DNA of 64,000 bases. Source: Candidatus Competibacter denitrificans Run_A_D11. Lineage in GTDB: Bacteria; Pseudomonadota; Gammaproteobacteria; Competibacterales; Competibacteraceae. Numbering within the stretch: the stretch's first letter is position 1; every line of letters begins with the position of its first letter. The notes beneath the pieces are model-generated. The model had not been told where the DNA came from. It made no database searches and was given only the letters and a program-made list of their open reading frames with translations. This document shows positions 17,130-25,889 of this stretch, piece after piece. Made by a program: the position numbers and the translations under genes. The stretch is from NCBI RefSeq assembly GCF_001051235.1, contig NZ_CBTJ020000042.1, forward strand, positions 106,550 through 170,549, given 5' to 3'.

Positions 17130-18260
17130 CTAATGCCCTCCCTTGCCCCGGCCGACATCGGCCAGCGGATGCCGCGTCGATTGCGCCAACGCCAGCCCGT
17201 CGGAACCGAACAGATGGCAGGTTTGGCTGCGCACCCCCAACTGGATGGGGTCATTGACCCGGATGTGGCTGTTGCCATCGACTTCCGCCGTGATCATCGT
17301 GCCGTTGTCGAGCTTGACATAGGCGTAAGTCGCACCACCCAGCCGCTCGACCACCAGCGCCGTGCCGGTCAATTTGCCGTCGCCGCTGCCTTCCTGGAGA
17401 TGTTCGGGCCGCACCCCCAGCGTCAGCTTGTCGCCCGCTTTGGTCGCGCCCGGCACCACCAGAACCGTGAGGTTATCCCCGCCCGGCAATTCGACGGTGA
17501 CGCCTTCCGGGGCAACGGCCTTGACCGTCGCGTCGATGAAATTCATGGTCGGCGAGCCGATAAAACCGGCCACGAAGCGGTTGGCCGGATGATGGTAAAG
17601 CTCCAGCGGCGAGCCGACCTGTTCGACCACGCCGCCCTGCAACACCACAATCTTGTCAGCCATCGTCATGGCCTCGACCTGATCGTGGGTCACATAAATC
17701 ATGGTGGCGTTGAAATCGCTGTGCATTCGGGCGATTTCGATGCGCATCTGCACCCGCAGCGCCGCATCCAGATTCGACAGCGGCTCGTCGAACAGGAACA
17801 CCTTGGGGTTGCGGACGATGGCGCGACCGATGGCGACGCGCTGACGCTGGCCGCCGGATAAGGCTTTGGGTTTGCGATCCATCAGCGGGTCAAGCTTGAG
17901 GATGCGGGCCGCCTCGTTGACCTTGCGGTCGATTTCCGCTTTCGGCACCTTGGCCAGCTTCAGGCTGAACCCCATGTTGTCGCGCACGGTCATGTGCGGA
18001 TACAGCGCATAGGTCTGGAACACCATCGCAATGCCGCGGTCGGCGGGCGACAGGTCGTTGACCCGTTTCCCGTCGATGCTCAATTCGCCATCCGAGATGC
18101 TTTCCAGACCGGCAATCATCCGCAACAGGGTGGATTTACCGCAGCCGGAGGGGCCGACGAAGACCACGAATTCCTTGTCGTTGATGTCGATATCGACGCC
18201 TTTGATGATGTCAACCGGCCCAAAGGATTTCTTGATATTGCGTAAGACGACTTCAGCCAT
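17130..18260 (-). CDS. smoK: Polyol ABC transporter ATP-binding protein (MalK/SmoK type)
   Basis: 376 residues from the ATG at 18260 (AGGA eight bases upstream); a TTG two codons earlier is less likely. The ATPase domain has Walker [10 protein letters not shown] (~37-45), the Q-loop, signature SGGQRQR and Walker [13 protein letters not shown]. The C-terminal third is the TOBE/OB-fold regulatory domain of the MalK/UgpC group (CUT1 family). It would energise uptake by the two permeases encoded just upstream. Confidence 0.94.
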   Translation of the reverse strand: MAEVVLRNIKKSFGPVDIIKGVDIDINDKEFVVFVGPSGCGKSTLLRMIAGLESISDGELSIDGKRVNDLSPADRGIAMVFQTYALYPHMTVRDNMGFSLKLAKVPKAEIDRKVNEAARILKLDPLMDRKPKALSGGQRQRVAIGRAIVRNPKVFLFDEPLSNLDAALRVQMRIEIARMHSDFNATMIYVTHDQVEAMTMADKIVVLQGGVVEQVGSPLELYHHPANRFVAGFIGSPTMNFIDATVKAVAPEGVTVELPGGDNLTVLVVPGATKAGDKLTLGVRPEHLQEGSGDGKLTGTALVVERLGGATYAYVKLDNGTMITAEVDGNSHIRVNDPIQLGVRSQTCHLFGSDGLALAQSTRHPLADVGRGKGGH

Positions 18261-18281
18261 GATCAATGTCCTAAAAAAGGG

Positions 18282-19112
18282 TTACTTGACGGCGCCGAAG
18301 GTCAGCCCGGAGACCAGTTGCCGCTGGCTCATCCAGCCCACCACCAGAATCGGTGCAATCGCCATCAGCGACGCCGCCGACAGCTTGGCCCAGAACAGGC
18401 CCTGCGGACTGGAGAAGGAGGCGATAAACGCGGTCAGTGGCGCACCTTGTGAACTGGTCAGATTCAGGCTCCAGAACGCTTCATTCCACGACAGGATGAC
18501 CGACAGCAGGCCGGTGCTGGCGATGCCCGGCACCGCCAGCGGCAGCAGCAGCAAGAACAATTCCTGCATCGGATTCGCGCCATCCACCCGTCCGGCTTCG
18601 AGAATTTCGCCCGGCACGTCCTTGAAGTAGGTGTAGAGCATCCAGACCACAATCGGCAGGTTGATGAGGGTATAGATGATCAGCAGCCCGGTGACGGTAT
18701 CGAGCAGGCCCAGGGTCTTGAACAGCAGATACATCGGAATCAGCACGCCGACCGGCGGCATCATCTTGGTGGACAGCATCCACAACAGGGTCGAAGGCGT
18801 GCGCTTGGTCGGAAAGAACGCCATCGCATAGGCGGCGGGGATGGCGAAGGCCAACGCCAGCAGCGTGGAGCCGAACGACACCGCAATCGAGTTCCAGACG
18901 AAACGGGCGTAATTGCTACGGTCAATCACGTCGGTGTAATTCTCCATAGTCGGCACGAAGAACAGCGACGGCGGGGTGCTGATCGCTTCGGTTTCGGTCT
19001 TGAAGGAGGTGAGCGCCATCCAGAAGATCGGAAAGAAAATCAGGATGGCGATCACCCACGCCAGTACAGGAATCCAGCGCGGTGGTTTTTGAAAGGTGGA
19101 GGGCATGGACAT
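18282..19112 (-). CDS. smoG: Polyol ABC transporter permease (MalG/SmoG type)
   Basis: 276 residues from the ATG at 19112, which has GGAG seven bases upstream; the frame continues further but overlaps the preceding permease gene. Six membrane-spanning helices are visible, the first at ~14-35. The EAA loop contacting the ATPase (EAGRVDGANPMQELFLLLLP) lies in the second half. It belongs to the binding-protein-dependent permease family and forms the channel with the other permease. Gaps to its neighbours are 10 and 21 bases, so it is part of the operon. Confidence 0.93.
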   Translation of the reverse strand: MSMPSTFQKPPRWIPVLAWVIAILIFFPIFWMALTSFKTETEAISTPPSLFFVPTMENYTDVIDRSNYARFVWNSIAVSFGSTLLALAFAIPAAYAMAFFPTKRTPSTLLWMLSTKMMPPVGVLIPMYLLFKTLGLLDTVTGLLIIYTLINLPIVVWMLYTYFKDVPGEILEAGRVDGANPMQELFLLLLPLAVPGIASTGLLSVILSWNEAFWSLNLTSSQGAPLTAFIASFSSPQGLFWAKLSAASLMAIAPILVVGWMSQRQLVSGLTFGAVK

Positions 19113-19122
19113 GGCGTTCTCC

Positions 19123-20034
19123 TCAGCCTTGCTGCAAGTTGCGGGACACGGTGCGCACCAGGAAGAACGCCACGACATTGGCCAGAATCACGGCGATGAT
19201 GCCGCCCGCCGAGGCGTAGCCCACATCGAATTGCAGCAGACCGACCGAGTAAATCAGCCAGGCCAGATTGGTGGTCGCAGTGCCCGGCCCGCCGGAGGTG
19301 GTGACGTAGATTTCCGCAAAGATGGTCAACAGGAAGATGGTTTCGATCATGATGACCACAGAAATCGCCCGGCTCAGATGCGGCAGGGTGATGTAGAAGA
19401 ACATCGCCAACGGGCCAGCGCCGTCGATGCGGGCCGCTTCTTTCTGTTCCGAATCCAGCGATTGAATCGCGGTCAGCAGAATCAGGAAGGCGAAGGGCAC
19501 CCATTGCCAGGCCACGATGACGATGACCGAGAACATCGGGTAATCGGTGAACCAGTCGGTTGGGGTTAAACCCACCATGCTTTGCAGCGAGGCAATCAGC
19601 CCGTAGACCGGGTGCATCATCATGTTTTTCCACACCAACGCGCTGACCGTAGGCATGACGAAGAACGGCGCAATCACCAGCAACCGGGCGATGTTGCGGC
19701 CGGGGAATTCCTGGTTGTAGAGCACCGCGAACAGGGTGCCGAATACGACGGTGATGATCAGCACCGAACCGACCAGCACCAGCGTGTTCCACAGCGAGGT
19801 CCACAGGGTGGGGTCGTCGAACAGAAAGCTGTAGTTTTCGAGACCGGCAAAGCCGGTAAGTGCGGGATTCAACAGGTTATAGCGGATGACCGAGAAATAC
19901 AGGGTCATCGCCAGCGGCACAATCATCCACAGAAACAAGACGATGACCGACGGCCATAGCAAGGGCCGGGTATCGACTTCCCGATTGGTTTTTGCCGGAA
20001 GGGCGGCAGAAGGAGCAGGTGCCAGGGTTGTCAT
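19123..20034 (-). CDS. smoF: Polyol ABC transporter permease (MalF/SmoF type)
   Basis: 303 residues. A polar, Pro/Ala-rich N-terminus of ~25 residues is followed by six membrane helices. The EAA loop (EAARIDGAGPLAMFFYITLP) is near residue 215. It pairs with the SmoG-type permease, whose gene follows after 10 bases. It lies 144 bases downstream of the binding-protein gene, with a palindromic repeat in the gap that could set the usual excess of binding-protein mRNA over permease mRNA. Confidence 0.93.
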   Translation of the reverse strand: MTTLAPAPSAALPAKTNREVDTRPLLWPSVIVLFLWMIVPLAMTLYFSVIRYNLLNPALTGFAGLENYSFLFDDPTLWTSLWNTLVLVGSVLIITVVFGTLFAVLYNQEFPGRNIARLLVIAPFFVMPTVSALVWKNMMMHPVYGLIASLQSMVGLTPTDWFTDYPMFSVIVIVAWQWVPFAFLILLTAIQSLDSEQKEAARIDGAGPLAMFFYITLPHLSRAISVVIMIETIFLLTIFAEIYVTTSGGPGTATTNLAWLIYSVGLLQFDVGYASAGGIIAVILANVVAFFLVRTVSRNLQQG

Positions 20035-20105
20035 AAAAAACCCTCGTGCGTGAGATTTCGAGATGGCCTGCGGCCGGTCGGAAGCAGGAACAAGGCGTTA
20101 CGCGA

Positions 20106-20167
20106 TTCCCTCCCCCGGTGGGAGAGGCTTAGGCTGAGGGCTAACCCCTCCCGGTGAGAGAGGGGCT
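20106..20167. repeat. Palindromic intergenic repeat, copy 3 (double)
   Basis: Two adjacent imperfect palindromes of the ccctcncc/gggagagg type between the binding-protein and first permease genes. On the minus strand they begin 12 bases after the binding-protein stop codon, a position where such stem-loops often stabilise upstream mRNA or terminate part of the transcripts. Confidence 0.7.
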
Positions 20168-20178
20168 GTTACCAACGC

Positions 20179-21492
20179 TTATTTCTTGCCGTAACCCGCT
20201 TGGGTCATGGTGCGGGCGGTCGCGGCTTGGGCGCTCTTGAGCGCCTGATCGAGCGGCATCTTGCCGGTCAGCACGGCGGCGATGGTCTGGCCAACTTGGG
20301 TGCCAATGGCCTGGAACTCAGGAATGCCGACGTATTGGATGCCGACATACGGCCGGGGATTGAGGGTTTGGTCGGTCGGGTCGGCGCTGTTGATGGCGGC
20401 CAGCACCGGCTTGGCGAAGGGCGCGGCTTCCAGATACTTGGGATTTTCATAAGTTGAGGTGCGGGTGCCCGGCGGCACGCTGGCCCAGCCTTCCTTCTCG
20501 CCCACCAGTTGGATGTAGGGCTTGGAGGTGGCCCACAGCACAAACTTCTTGGCGGCGTCCTTGGCGTCCGACGATTGCGGGATCGCCAGCGTCCAGGCCC
20601 ACAGCCAATGCGCGCCCTTCGGGGTCTTGGCGACCGGCGCTTGCGCGAAGCCCACCTTGTCGGAGACCTTGGACTGTTTCGGGTTGTAGAGCAGACCGGC
20701 AGCGACGGTGGCGTCAATCCACATCGCGCACTTACCATTAGCGAACAGGGTCAGATTTTCGTTGAAGCCGTTGGCGGCCGCACCGGGTGGGCCGTATTTG
20801 TTCAGCATCTCAACATAGTCGCCGATGGCGGCTTTCCATTCCGGGGTATCGATGGTCGGCTGCCAGTTCATGTCGAACCACTGGCCGCCGTAGGTGTTGA
20901 TCATGGTGGACAGGAACGCGAAGTTTTCGCCCCAGCCCGGCTTGCCGCGCAAACAGATCCCGTAAACCTCGGCTTTCTTATCGGTCAGCTTCTCGGCCCA
21001 TTGCTTGACGTTATCCCAGGTCGGCTGTTCCGGCATGGTGATACCGGCTTTCTCAAACAAATCCTTGCGATAAAACAGCATCGAGCTTTCGGCGTAGAAC
21101 GGCGCGGCGTACAGCTTGCCCTCATGGGAAAGACCATCACGCACCGACTTCAAAATATCATCTACCGCATAATCAGCGGGCAGATTCTCCAGCGGCATCA
21201 GCCAACCCTGCTTGGCCCAAATCGGCACCTCGTAGGTGCCGATGGTCGCCACGTCGAACTGGCCACTCTTGGTGGCGATGTCGGTGGTCAGACGCTGGCG
21301 CAGCACGTTTTCTTCCAAAACCACCCAATCGAGCTTGATGTCCGGGTTTTGCTGCTCGAACTGTTTCGACAGTTTTTGCATAATCACCATGTCACCATTG
21401 TTCACAGTGCCGATGGTGACGGTAGTGGCCGCTTGCGCGGTGGCAGTGAGCGACAAGGCGGCGATCAAAAGGGCGGATTTGCGTAGTTTCAT
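20179..21492 (-). CDS. smoE: Periplasmic polyol-binding protein (SmoE type)
   Basis: 437 residues. The signal peptide (MKLRKSALLIAALSLTATAQA) ends in an AQA cleavage site at residue ~21. The mature part is a cluster-1 extracellular solute-binding fold related to the sorbitol/mannitol-binding SmoE/MtlE proteins (TIGTYEVPIW, DLFEKAGI and similar stretches). It would deliver the polyol to the SmoF/SmoG permeases. It is the promoter-proximal gene of the operon and diverges from an AraC-type regulator gene. Confidence 0.92.
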   Translation of the reverse strand: MKLRKSALLIAALSLTATAQAATTVTIGTVNNGDMVIMQKLSKQFEQQNPDIKLDWVVLEENVLRQRLTTDIATKSGQFDVATIGTYEVPIWAKQGWLMPLENLPADYAVDDILKSVRDGLSHEGKLYAAPFYAESSMLFYRKDLFEKAGITMPEQPTWDNVKQWAEKLTDKKAEVYGICLRGKPGWGENFAFLSTMINTYGGQWFDMNWQPTIDTPEWKAAIGDYVEMLNKYGPPGAAANGFNENLTLFANGKCAMWIDATVAAGLLYNPKQSKVSDKVGFAQAPVAKTPKGAHWLWAWTLAIPQSSDAKDAAKKFVLWATSKPYIQLVGEKEGWASVPPGTRTSTYENPKYLEAAPFAKPVLAAINSADPTDQTLNPRPYVGIQYVGIPEFQAIGTQVGQTIAAVLTGKMPLDQALKSAQAATARTMTQAGYGKK

Positions 21493-21554
21493 TGGGTTAT
21501 CCTCTCCTCTCCAAAGGTGCTGTCATGAGTTGCTCGTACCAGCATGATAGAAAT

Positions 21555-21571
21555 ATGGCGCAATTTGCCAT
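21555..21571. promoter_or_regulatory. Candidate operator for the AraC-type regulator
   Basis: An inverted repeat ATGGC-N7-GCCAT lies in the 155-base region between the divergent smoE and araC-like genes. It is close to the binding-protein gene, where an activator or autoregulator would bind. It is a short motif, so chance cannot be excluded. Confidence 0.35.
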
Positions 21572-21647
21572 CATCACCAGTACTTGATTCACCAATATCT
21601 ATACTTTCCTGATATTCCATGCGCTAAGAAGGAGGAGAGGAAAGGCT

Positions 21648-22577
21648 GTGATCCCACATCAAACGAAACAGCGAATGCCGGAGTTGGAGATCAGCGATAA
21701 ACAAACCGGGGCCATCCGTTATCTGGAACATGGCTGCCCGCATTGGCGGATTCGCTGGCATTATCATGACGAGTACGAACTGCACCTGATCGTCGCCAGT
21801 AGCGGCAAGATGTTCATTGGCGATTACATCGGACTCTTTCAACCGGGCTGTCTGGTCCTGACCGGTCCGCGCCTACCGCATAATTGGGTCACCAATGTGA
21901 TTGATAACACTCATTATGCGCTCCGTGATCGGGTCGTGCATTTCGATCACGACGTTATTGTCGGCGCGGTTGCTTTATTCCCGGAGCTGTCCATGCTGCT
22001 CCCGCTATTGGATCGGGCCAGGTACGGTATTGAGTTTTTGCATCATGCCGATGCAGCCGAAAAATATATGATGCAAATTAAGGAATCGGATGGGGTGGCG
22101 CGGGTGGGTTATTTTTGCGAGCTGCTGGATCTATTGGCCCACAGTCCCCACCAACAGGTGTTATCGACCACTCAAATCAATCTCCCTATCAATAGCGAGT
22201 TTCAGCGAAAAATCGATCTGGTGATCCAGTTTGTGATGGGCCACTATGAGCAGAAGATCGCCCTGGCGCAGATTGCAAGACTGGTGGGCATGAGTGAAGG
22301 CCATTTCTCGCGCTTTTTTCACCGGGCTACCGGCAGCAGCTTCAATGAGTTTGTCAATCGGGTTCGGATCGCCAGGGCCTGTGATTTGCTGTCTCGAACC
22401 GATAGGCCGATTACCTTGATTGCGGGTGAAATAGGTTTCAATAATATCGCCAATTTCAATCGGCGTTTTACGCAGCACAAACAAATGACGCCCAGTAAAT
22501 ACCGCCAGCAGGCGCGTGAGCGTTATTCCGCTGTGAGCACGCCGCCGTTGCTATTAGAGGGCGTCCATCCCAATTGA
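21648..22577 (+). CDS. AraC/XylS-family regulator of the polyol operon
   Basis: 309 residues from a GTG start behind a strong GGAGGAGAGGA stretch; the ATG at 21675 is an alternative. The N-terminal half begins like a cupin sensor (WHYHDEYELHLIVASSG at ~45-60). The C-terminal ~100 residues contain two helix-turn-helix motifs: IAQIARLVGMSEGHFSRFF and the second around ITLIAGEIGFNNIANFNRRF, both typical of AraC. It is divergent from the smo-type operon and is the obvious candidate for its polyol-responsive activator. Confidence 0.92.
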   Translation: MIPHQTKQRMPELEISDKQTGAIRYLEHGCPHWRIRWHYHDEYELHLIVASSGKMFIGDYIGLFQPGCLVLTGPRLPHNWVTNVIDNTHYALRDRVVHFDHDVIVGAVALFPELSMLLPLLDRARYGIEFLHHADAAEKYMMQIKESDGVARVGYFCELLDLLAHSPHQQVLSTTQINLPINSEFQRKIDLVIQFVMGHYEQKIALAQIARLVGMSEGHFSRFFHRATGSSFNEFVNRVRIARACDLLSRTDRPITLIAGEIGFNNIANFNRRFTQHKQMTPSKYRQQARERYSAVSTPPLLLEGVHPN

Positions 22578-22593
22578 TCGCTAATTGCTGGTA

Positions 22594-22610
22594 GGAGGTT
22601 AAAAACCTCC
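22594..22610. terminator. Short tail-to-tail hairpin, possible terminator
   Basis: A perfect 7-bp stem (ggaggtt/aacctcc) with a 3-base loop lies between the convergent araC-like and yegP genes. No long T-tract follows on either strand, so termination is plausible from position rather than proven by sequence. Confidence 0.45.
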
Positions 22611-22622
22611 CCTGCATTTGCT

Positions 22623-22955
22623 TCAGGTATGATCTTTAATCGTTGCTGTGGTTCCGCCGCTCTTGGTTAAAGCAATGGCGGCTTCACGGGCATCTGCTGT
22701 AGCATACATCAGACTGGTGCCGATGATCTGATGATTGGCTGCCTTCAAATTAAAGAAAAATTTCCCATTTGCCGCTTCCTTAAGTTCATATCTCGCATCA
22801 TCCGAGCAATTGCTTTGTACTGATTGAATGCCGTTTGTGGCAGAACCTTTTACTTTATACAATTCACTACTGAGCAAAATCTCATTGTCATCCGATTTCA
22901 GTACGAAGCGAAATTGATCATCTTTGCTTTTGTTCAATTCAAACCAACCAGCCAT
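22623..22955 (-). CDS. yegP: YegP-family DUF1508 protein
   Basis: 110 residues made of two tandem DUF1508 units (~8-55 and ~58-105), each with the F/Y-x-F-x-LKs/a pattern: FRFVLKSDDNEILLSSE and FFFNLKAANHQIIGTS. The family is common as a small cytoplasmic protein of unknown biochemical role. It stands alone, convergent with the AraC-type gene. Confidence 0.9.
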   Translation of the reverse strand: MAGWFELNKSKDDQFRFVLKSDDNEILLSSELYKVKGSATNGIQSVQSNCSDDARYELKEAANGKFFFNLKAANHQIIGTSLMYATADAREAAIALTKSGGTTATIKDHT

Positions 22956-23186
22956 TGCCAGACTCCTCTCAAATGTTGCTCTATGAAATCATCGACGCGA
23001 CGAATTATTTAAACTCGTCTAATCAACTGAACGAGTATTGATCAATCATCGCGCTTGCGGCAAAGTCTATCACATAAATTAGACATTTCTGGAACCTGTG
23101 ATCTGCGAGATCATCGGTTAACCCCAAAATCGGATGGCTGACGTTTATGGTCATCACCTCACCCCAAACCCTAGAGGTTGAAACTC

Positions 23187-24380
23187 ATGAAGCGAACCCG
23201 CTGGTTGTACCCGCTCGGCATCTTGCTGGTATGCGCCGCTGTGCCGTTGGCGGCTATGGCGCGGATCAAACTGACCACCTTGCCGGTGCGCGAGCGGGTG
23301 GAGATTCAACTCGATCATCCGCAAAGTACGTTGGTCGAGGAAGAGCGCATCGTCCCGTTGGTCAAGGGAATCAATCAAGTGGATTTCTCCTGGGCCAACA
23401 CCCGCATCGACCCCAACAGCCTGATTCTCCGTATCTTGCCGCCAGAGGCCGAGACACCCTTCGAAGTCAAGGTGCTCTCGGTCAGCTACCCGCCGAGCGA
23501 AACCGCGCTAATCTGGGCAGTCGCCGCCAGTGCGTCGGGCACTGCGCGGGTGCGGATCAGCTATGTGTTGGGCGGCTTGGGCAAGGATTTTCACTACCGG
23601 GCGACTGCTGGTCGTGACGAGAAAACCCTGGAGCTGACCCAATGGTTGCGGATCAACAATAATGCAAACGAGGCTTATGAAAACGCCCGATTCTGGGCCG
23701 GGGTCGGCGAACGGTTTGACAAGCCCCTTGGCTTAAGCGAAACCAAGGAAGTCCAACTGGCGCGCTTCGCTGGTGTGCCGGTGCGCAAAACCTATACGTG
23801 CGACCCGGTGGCTTTCGGTTATCTCGATGAGGCCCAAGACAAGCTGAACGTGCCGATGCACTACGTGATCAAGAATGCCGGTGGCAGTCTTGGCAAGGAG
23901 CCGCTACCGGCAGGCAAGGCCCGCATCTTCCAGGATGACGGCAAAGGGAGCAGCGCGTTTCTCGGTGAAGATCACGGTAAATTCACTCCGCCAGATGACG
24001 AACTGACGCTGTATCTGGGCTTGGCCCGCGATATCGCGGTGCGGCGCACGGTGGACCGCAACGAGCGCCAACGCATCGCCGGCAACCTCTACCGTTATGA
24101 TGTCACTCTGAAATACGAGATCGAGAACTTCAAGGATACGCCGGTCACGCTCGATATCGCCGAAAGCGTCCGCCAGATTCGAGACAGCATTCGCAGTGGA
24201 GAGACCAACGACCTCGATCCAGAATGGCAACTCGGTAACGGCACCTTGCGGCAACCCGATCCTGACAAGAGTGATGCCGACCAGTTGTTGTTCCACGTTG
24301 ATTTGCCACCGCGCGCTGCCGACGGTCAAGCGCAAAAGCAGGTACATACCCTGCGGCTGACTCTGAACAACGAATGGTGA
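23187..24380 (+). CDS. Secreted DUF4139-like protein, first of a pair
   Basis: 397 residues from the ATG at 23187 (GAGG nine bases upstream); a TTG three codons earlier is less likely. The N-terminus is a signal peptide (PLGILLVCAAVPLAAMA). The mature part starts like its downstream neighbour: LTTLPVRERVEIQL versus LATVPSRNTVQLTI, then GINQVDFSWANTRIDP versus GVNPLQFSWANTLIDP. The genes are therefore tandem paralogues. The DUF4139 core is present but this copy is shorter in the middle. It shares an overlapping junction with the second gene. Role unknown; family members are predicted beta-rich secreted or periplasmic proteins. Confidence 0.8.
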   Translation: MKRTRWLYPLGILLVCAAVPLAAMARIKLTTLPVRERVEIQLDHPQSTLVEEERIVPLVKGINQVDFSWANTRIDPNSLILRILPPEAETPFEVKVLSVSYPPSETALIWAVAASASGTARVRISYVLGGLGKDFHYRATAGRDEKTLELTQWLRINNNANEAYENARFWAGVGERFDKPLGLSETKEVQLARFAGVPVRKTYTCDPVAFGYLDEAQDKLNVPMHYVIKNAGGSLGKEPLPAGKARIFQDDGKGSSAFLGEDHGKFTPPDDELTLYLGLARDIAVRRTVDRNERQRIAGNLYRYDVTLKYEIENFKDTPVTLDIAESVRQIRDSIRSGETNDLDPEWQLGNGTLRQPDPDKSDADQLLFHVDLPPRAADGQAQKQVHTLRLTLNNEW

Positions 24381-25822
24381 GCGCGATGATGAGAAACCGG
24401 CTTGGTTTTTGTCTGGCCTTGTTAGCTGTCCTGCTACCGCTGGGCGTACTGGCGCGTAACGTCGATCTTGCCACCGTTCCCAGCCGGAATACGGTGCAAT
24501 TGACGATCTACAATTCCGAGGATTTGACCCTGGTGCGGGAAACGCGGGTCGTCACCTTCAAACAAGGCGTTAACCCGCTGCAATTTTCCTGGGCTAACAC
24601 CTTAATCGATCCGACCTCGGTGGAATTGAAAGTCCGCCAACCGAAGACTGGCGTGGAACTGCTCGATACCACCTATCCGCACGACCGACCGCAAACCCTC
24701 TACTGGAACGTGCAAAGCGACGCCAACCGCGAAGCGACCATTGAAATCAGCTACTTCACTTCAGGGATCTCTTGGCGGGCCGATTATCTGGCCATCGCCG
24801 ATCCTGATGAGAAGGCACTGCACCTGAACAGTTTCGTGCGAGTTGATAACCGTTCCGGTGAGGATTACGAAAACGCGCAAGTGCGGCTGGTGGTGGGCAC
24901 CATCAACCTGGTGGAGAAAATCGCCCAGTTGGCCAAATTACCGGTCGGGCGGATTGAAGATGCCCTAAAAAAGAATGAATTACAGGAGGTTCGGCAAAAG
25001 GCCGCGCGGATGATGATGGCGCCCGCACCCGTGTCAGCGGCTGACTCAGGTACCTACGCCGGAGCGGAGATGGAAGCCTCCAAGGAAATCATCAAGGAAG
25101 GTTTGAGCGAATATTTTATTTACACCATCGAAGGGACGGAAACCGTGCCGAACGGTTGGTCTAAACGCTTGCGCAGCTTCGAGGTAGCCGACGTACCGAT
25201 GAGTGTCCAATACCGCTATCGGCCGCGCGAATACGGCGAGCCGTTGGTGCGGTTATATCTGTTGCGCAACGATGCTGCTTCCAAGCTGGGCCTGACGCCG
25301 CTGCCGGATGGCCAACTGCGGGCGTTCCGCGCCAACAGTCAGGGCGGTCTGAGCTATTTGGGCGAACAGTCGCTGAAGTACGTGCCTATCGGCGACAAGA
25401 TCGAGTTGAATCTTGGCCCCGACCCGGCGGTCGTGTTTGAACTCAGCAAGCGGAAGGTCTACCGCGACAACCTCTGGTTCCAGGTCAAGGGCGGCAGTCT
25501 CTACCGCAAATTGGGCGATGACGCCTTAAAACTGGAATTGGAGAGTGTAGTCGCCGGCTGGGATGAGCACACCGTGTTCCGCCAGGAGATACGAAACTAC
25601 ACGCGCAAGCCGATCTCGGTACAAATTCGCCGCGATTATCCGGGTGATGTGGTATTTCGTAGCCAACTGAAGCCGACCCTGCACGATTTCCAAACGGTGC
25701 AGTTCGAGACCGACGTACCGGCGGGCGGCAAGGCAGGGCTGGATTATGAAGTCATCACCCGCGAAGGCTACAACCAGAAGCAGAGTCGGGTGGAGTTGCA
25801 GGCTGGGGAGGTAGGCCGTTAA
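24374..25822 (+). CDS. Secreted DUF4139-domain protein, second of a pair
   Basis: 482 residues from a GTG overlapping the previous stop codon; ATG codons at 24386 and 24389 are alternatives. A signal peptide (FCLALLAVLLPLGVLA) is followed by an N-terminal beta domain and the DUF4139 domain, with SGISWRADYLAI and NRSGEDYENAQVRLVVG typical of the family. An Ala/Met-rich linker (~210-235) precedes the second half. The two genes form one transcription unit ended by a strong terminator at 25843-25876. No enzymatic motif is visible. Confidence 0.85.
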   Translation: MVSAMMRNRLGFCLALLAVLLPLGVLARNVDLATVPSRNTVQLTIYNSEDLTLVRETRVVTFKQGVNPLQFSWANTLIDPTSVELKVRQPKTGVELLDTTYPHDRPQTLYWNVQSDANREATIEISYFTSGISWRADYLAIADPDEKALHLNSFVRVDNRSGEDYENAQVRLVVGTINLVEKIAQLAKLPVGRIEDALKKNELQEVRQKAARMMMAPAPVSAADSGTYAGAEMEASKEIIKEGLSEYFIYTIEGTETVPNGWSKRLRSFEVADVPMSVQYRYRPREYGEPLVRLYLLRNDAASKLGLTPLPDGQLRAFRANSQGGLSYLGEQSLKYVPIGDKIELNLGPDPAVVFELSKRKVYRDNLWFQVKGGSLYRKLGDDALKLELESVVAGWDEHTVFRQEIRNYTRKPISVQIRRDYPGDVVFRSQLKPTLHDFQTVQFETDVPAGGKAGLDYEVITREGYNQKQSRVELQAGEVGR

Positions 25823-25842
25823 ACGGTTTAGAGGGACTGGCA

Positions 25843-25876
25843 AATCAGGGTGAGCCAAACCTCACCCTGATTTTTT
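25843..25876 (+). terminator. Rho-independent terminator of the DUF4139 pair
   Basis: A 12-bp perfect stem (25843-25854 with 25861-25872) and 6-base loop are followed by a run of six T. It lies 20 bases after the stop codon of the second DUF4139 gene and ahead of the convergent degQ-like gene. Confidence 0.93.
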
Positions 25877-25889
25877 GAGATGTCTACGC

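Noticed and set aside
17039..17278. Longer SDR start
   Set aside because: The extra 80 codons run through a palindromic repeat and the antisense-free end of the ABC ATPase gene, giving low-complexity Pro/Gly/Arg sequence.
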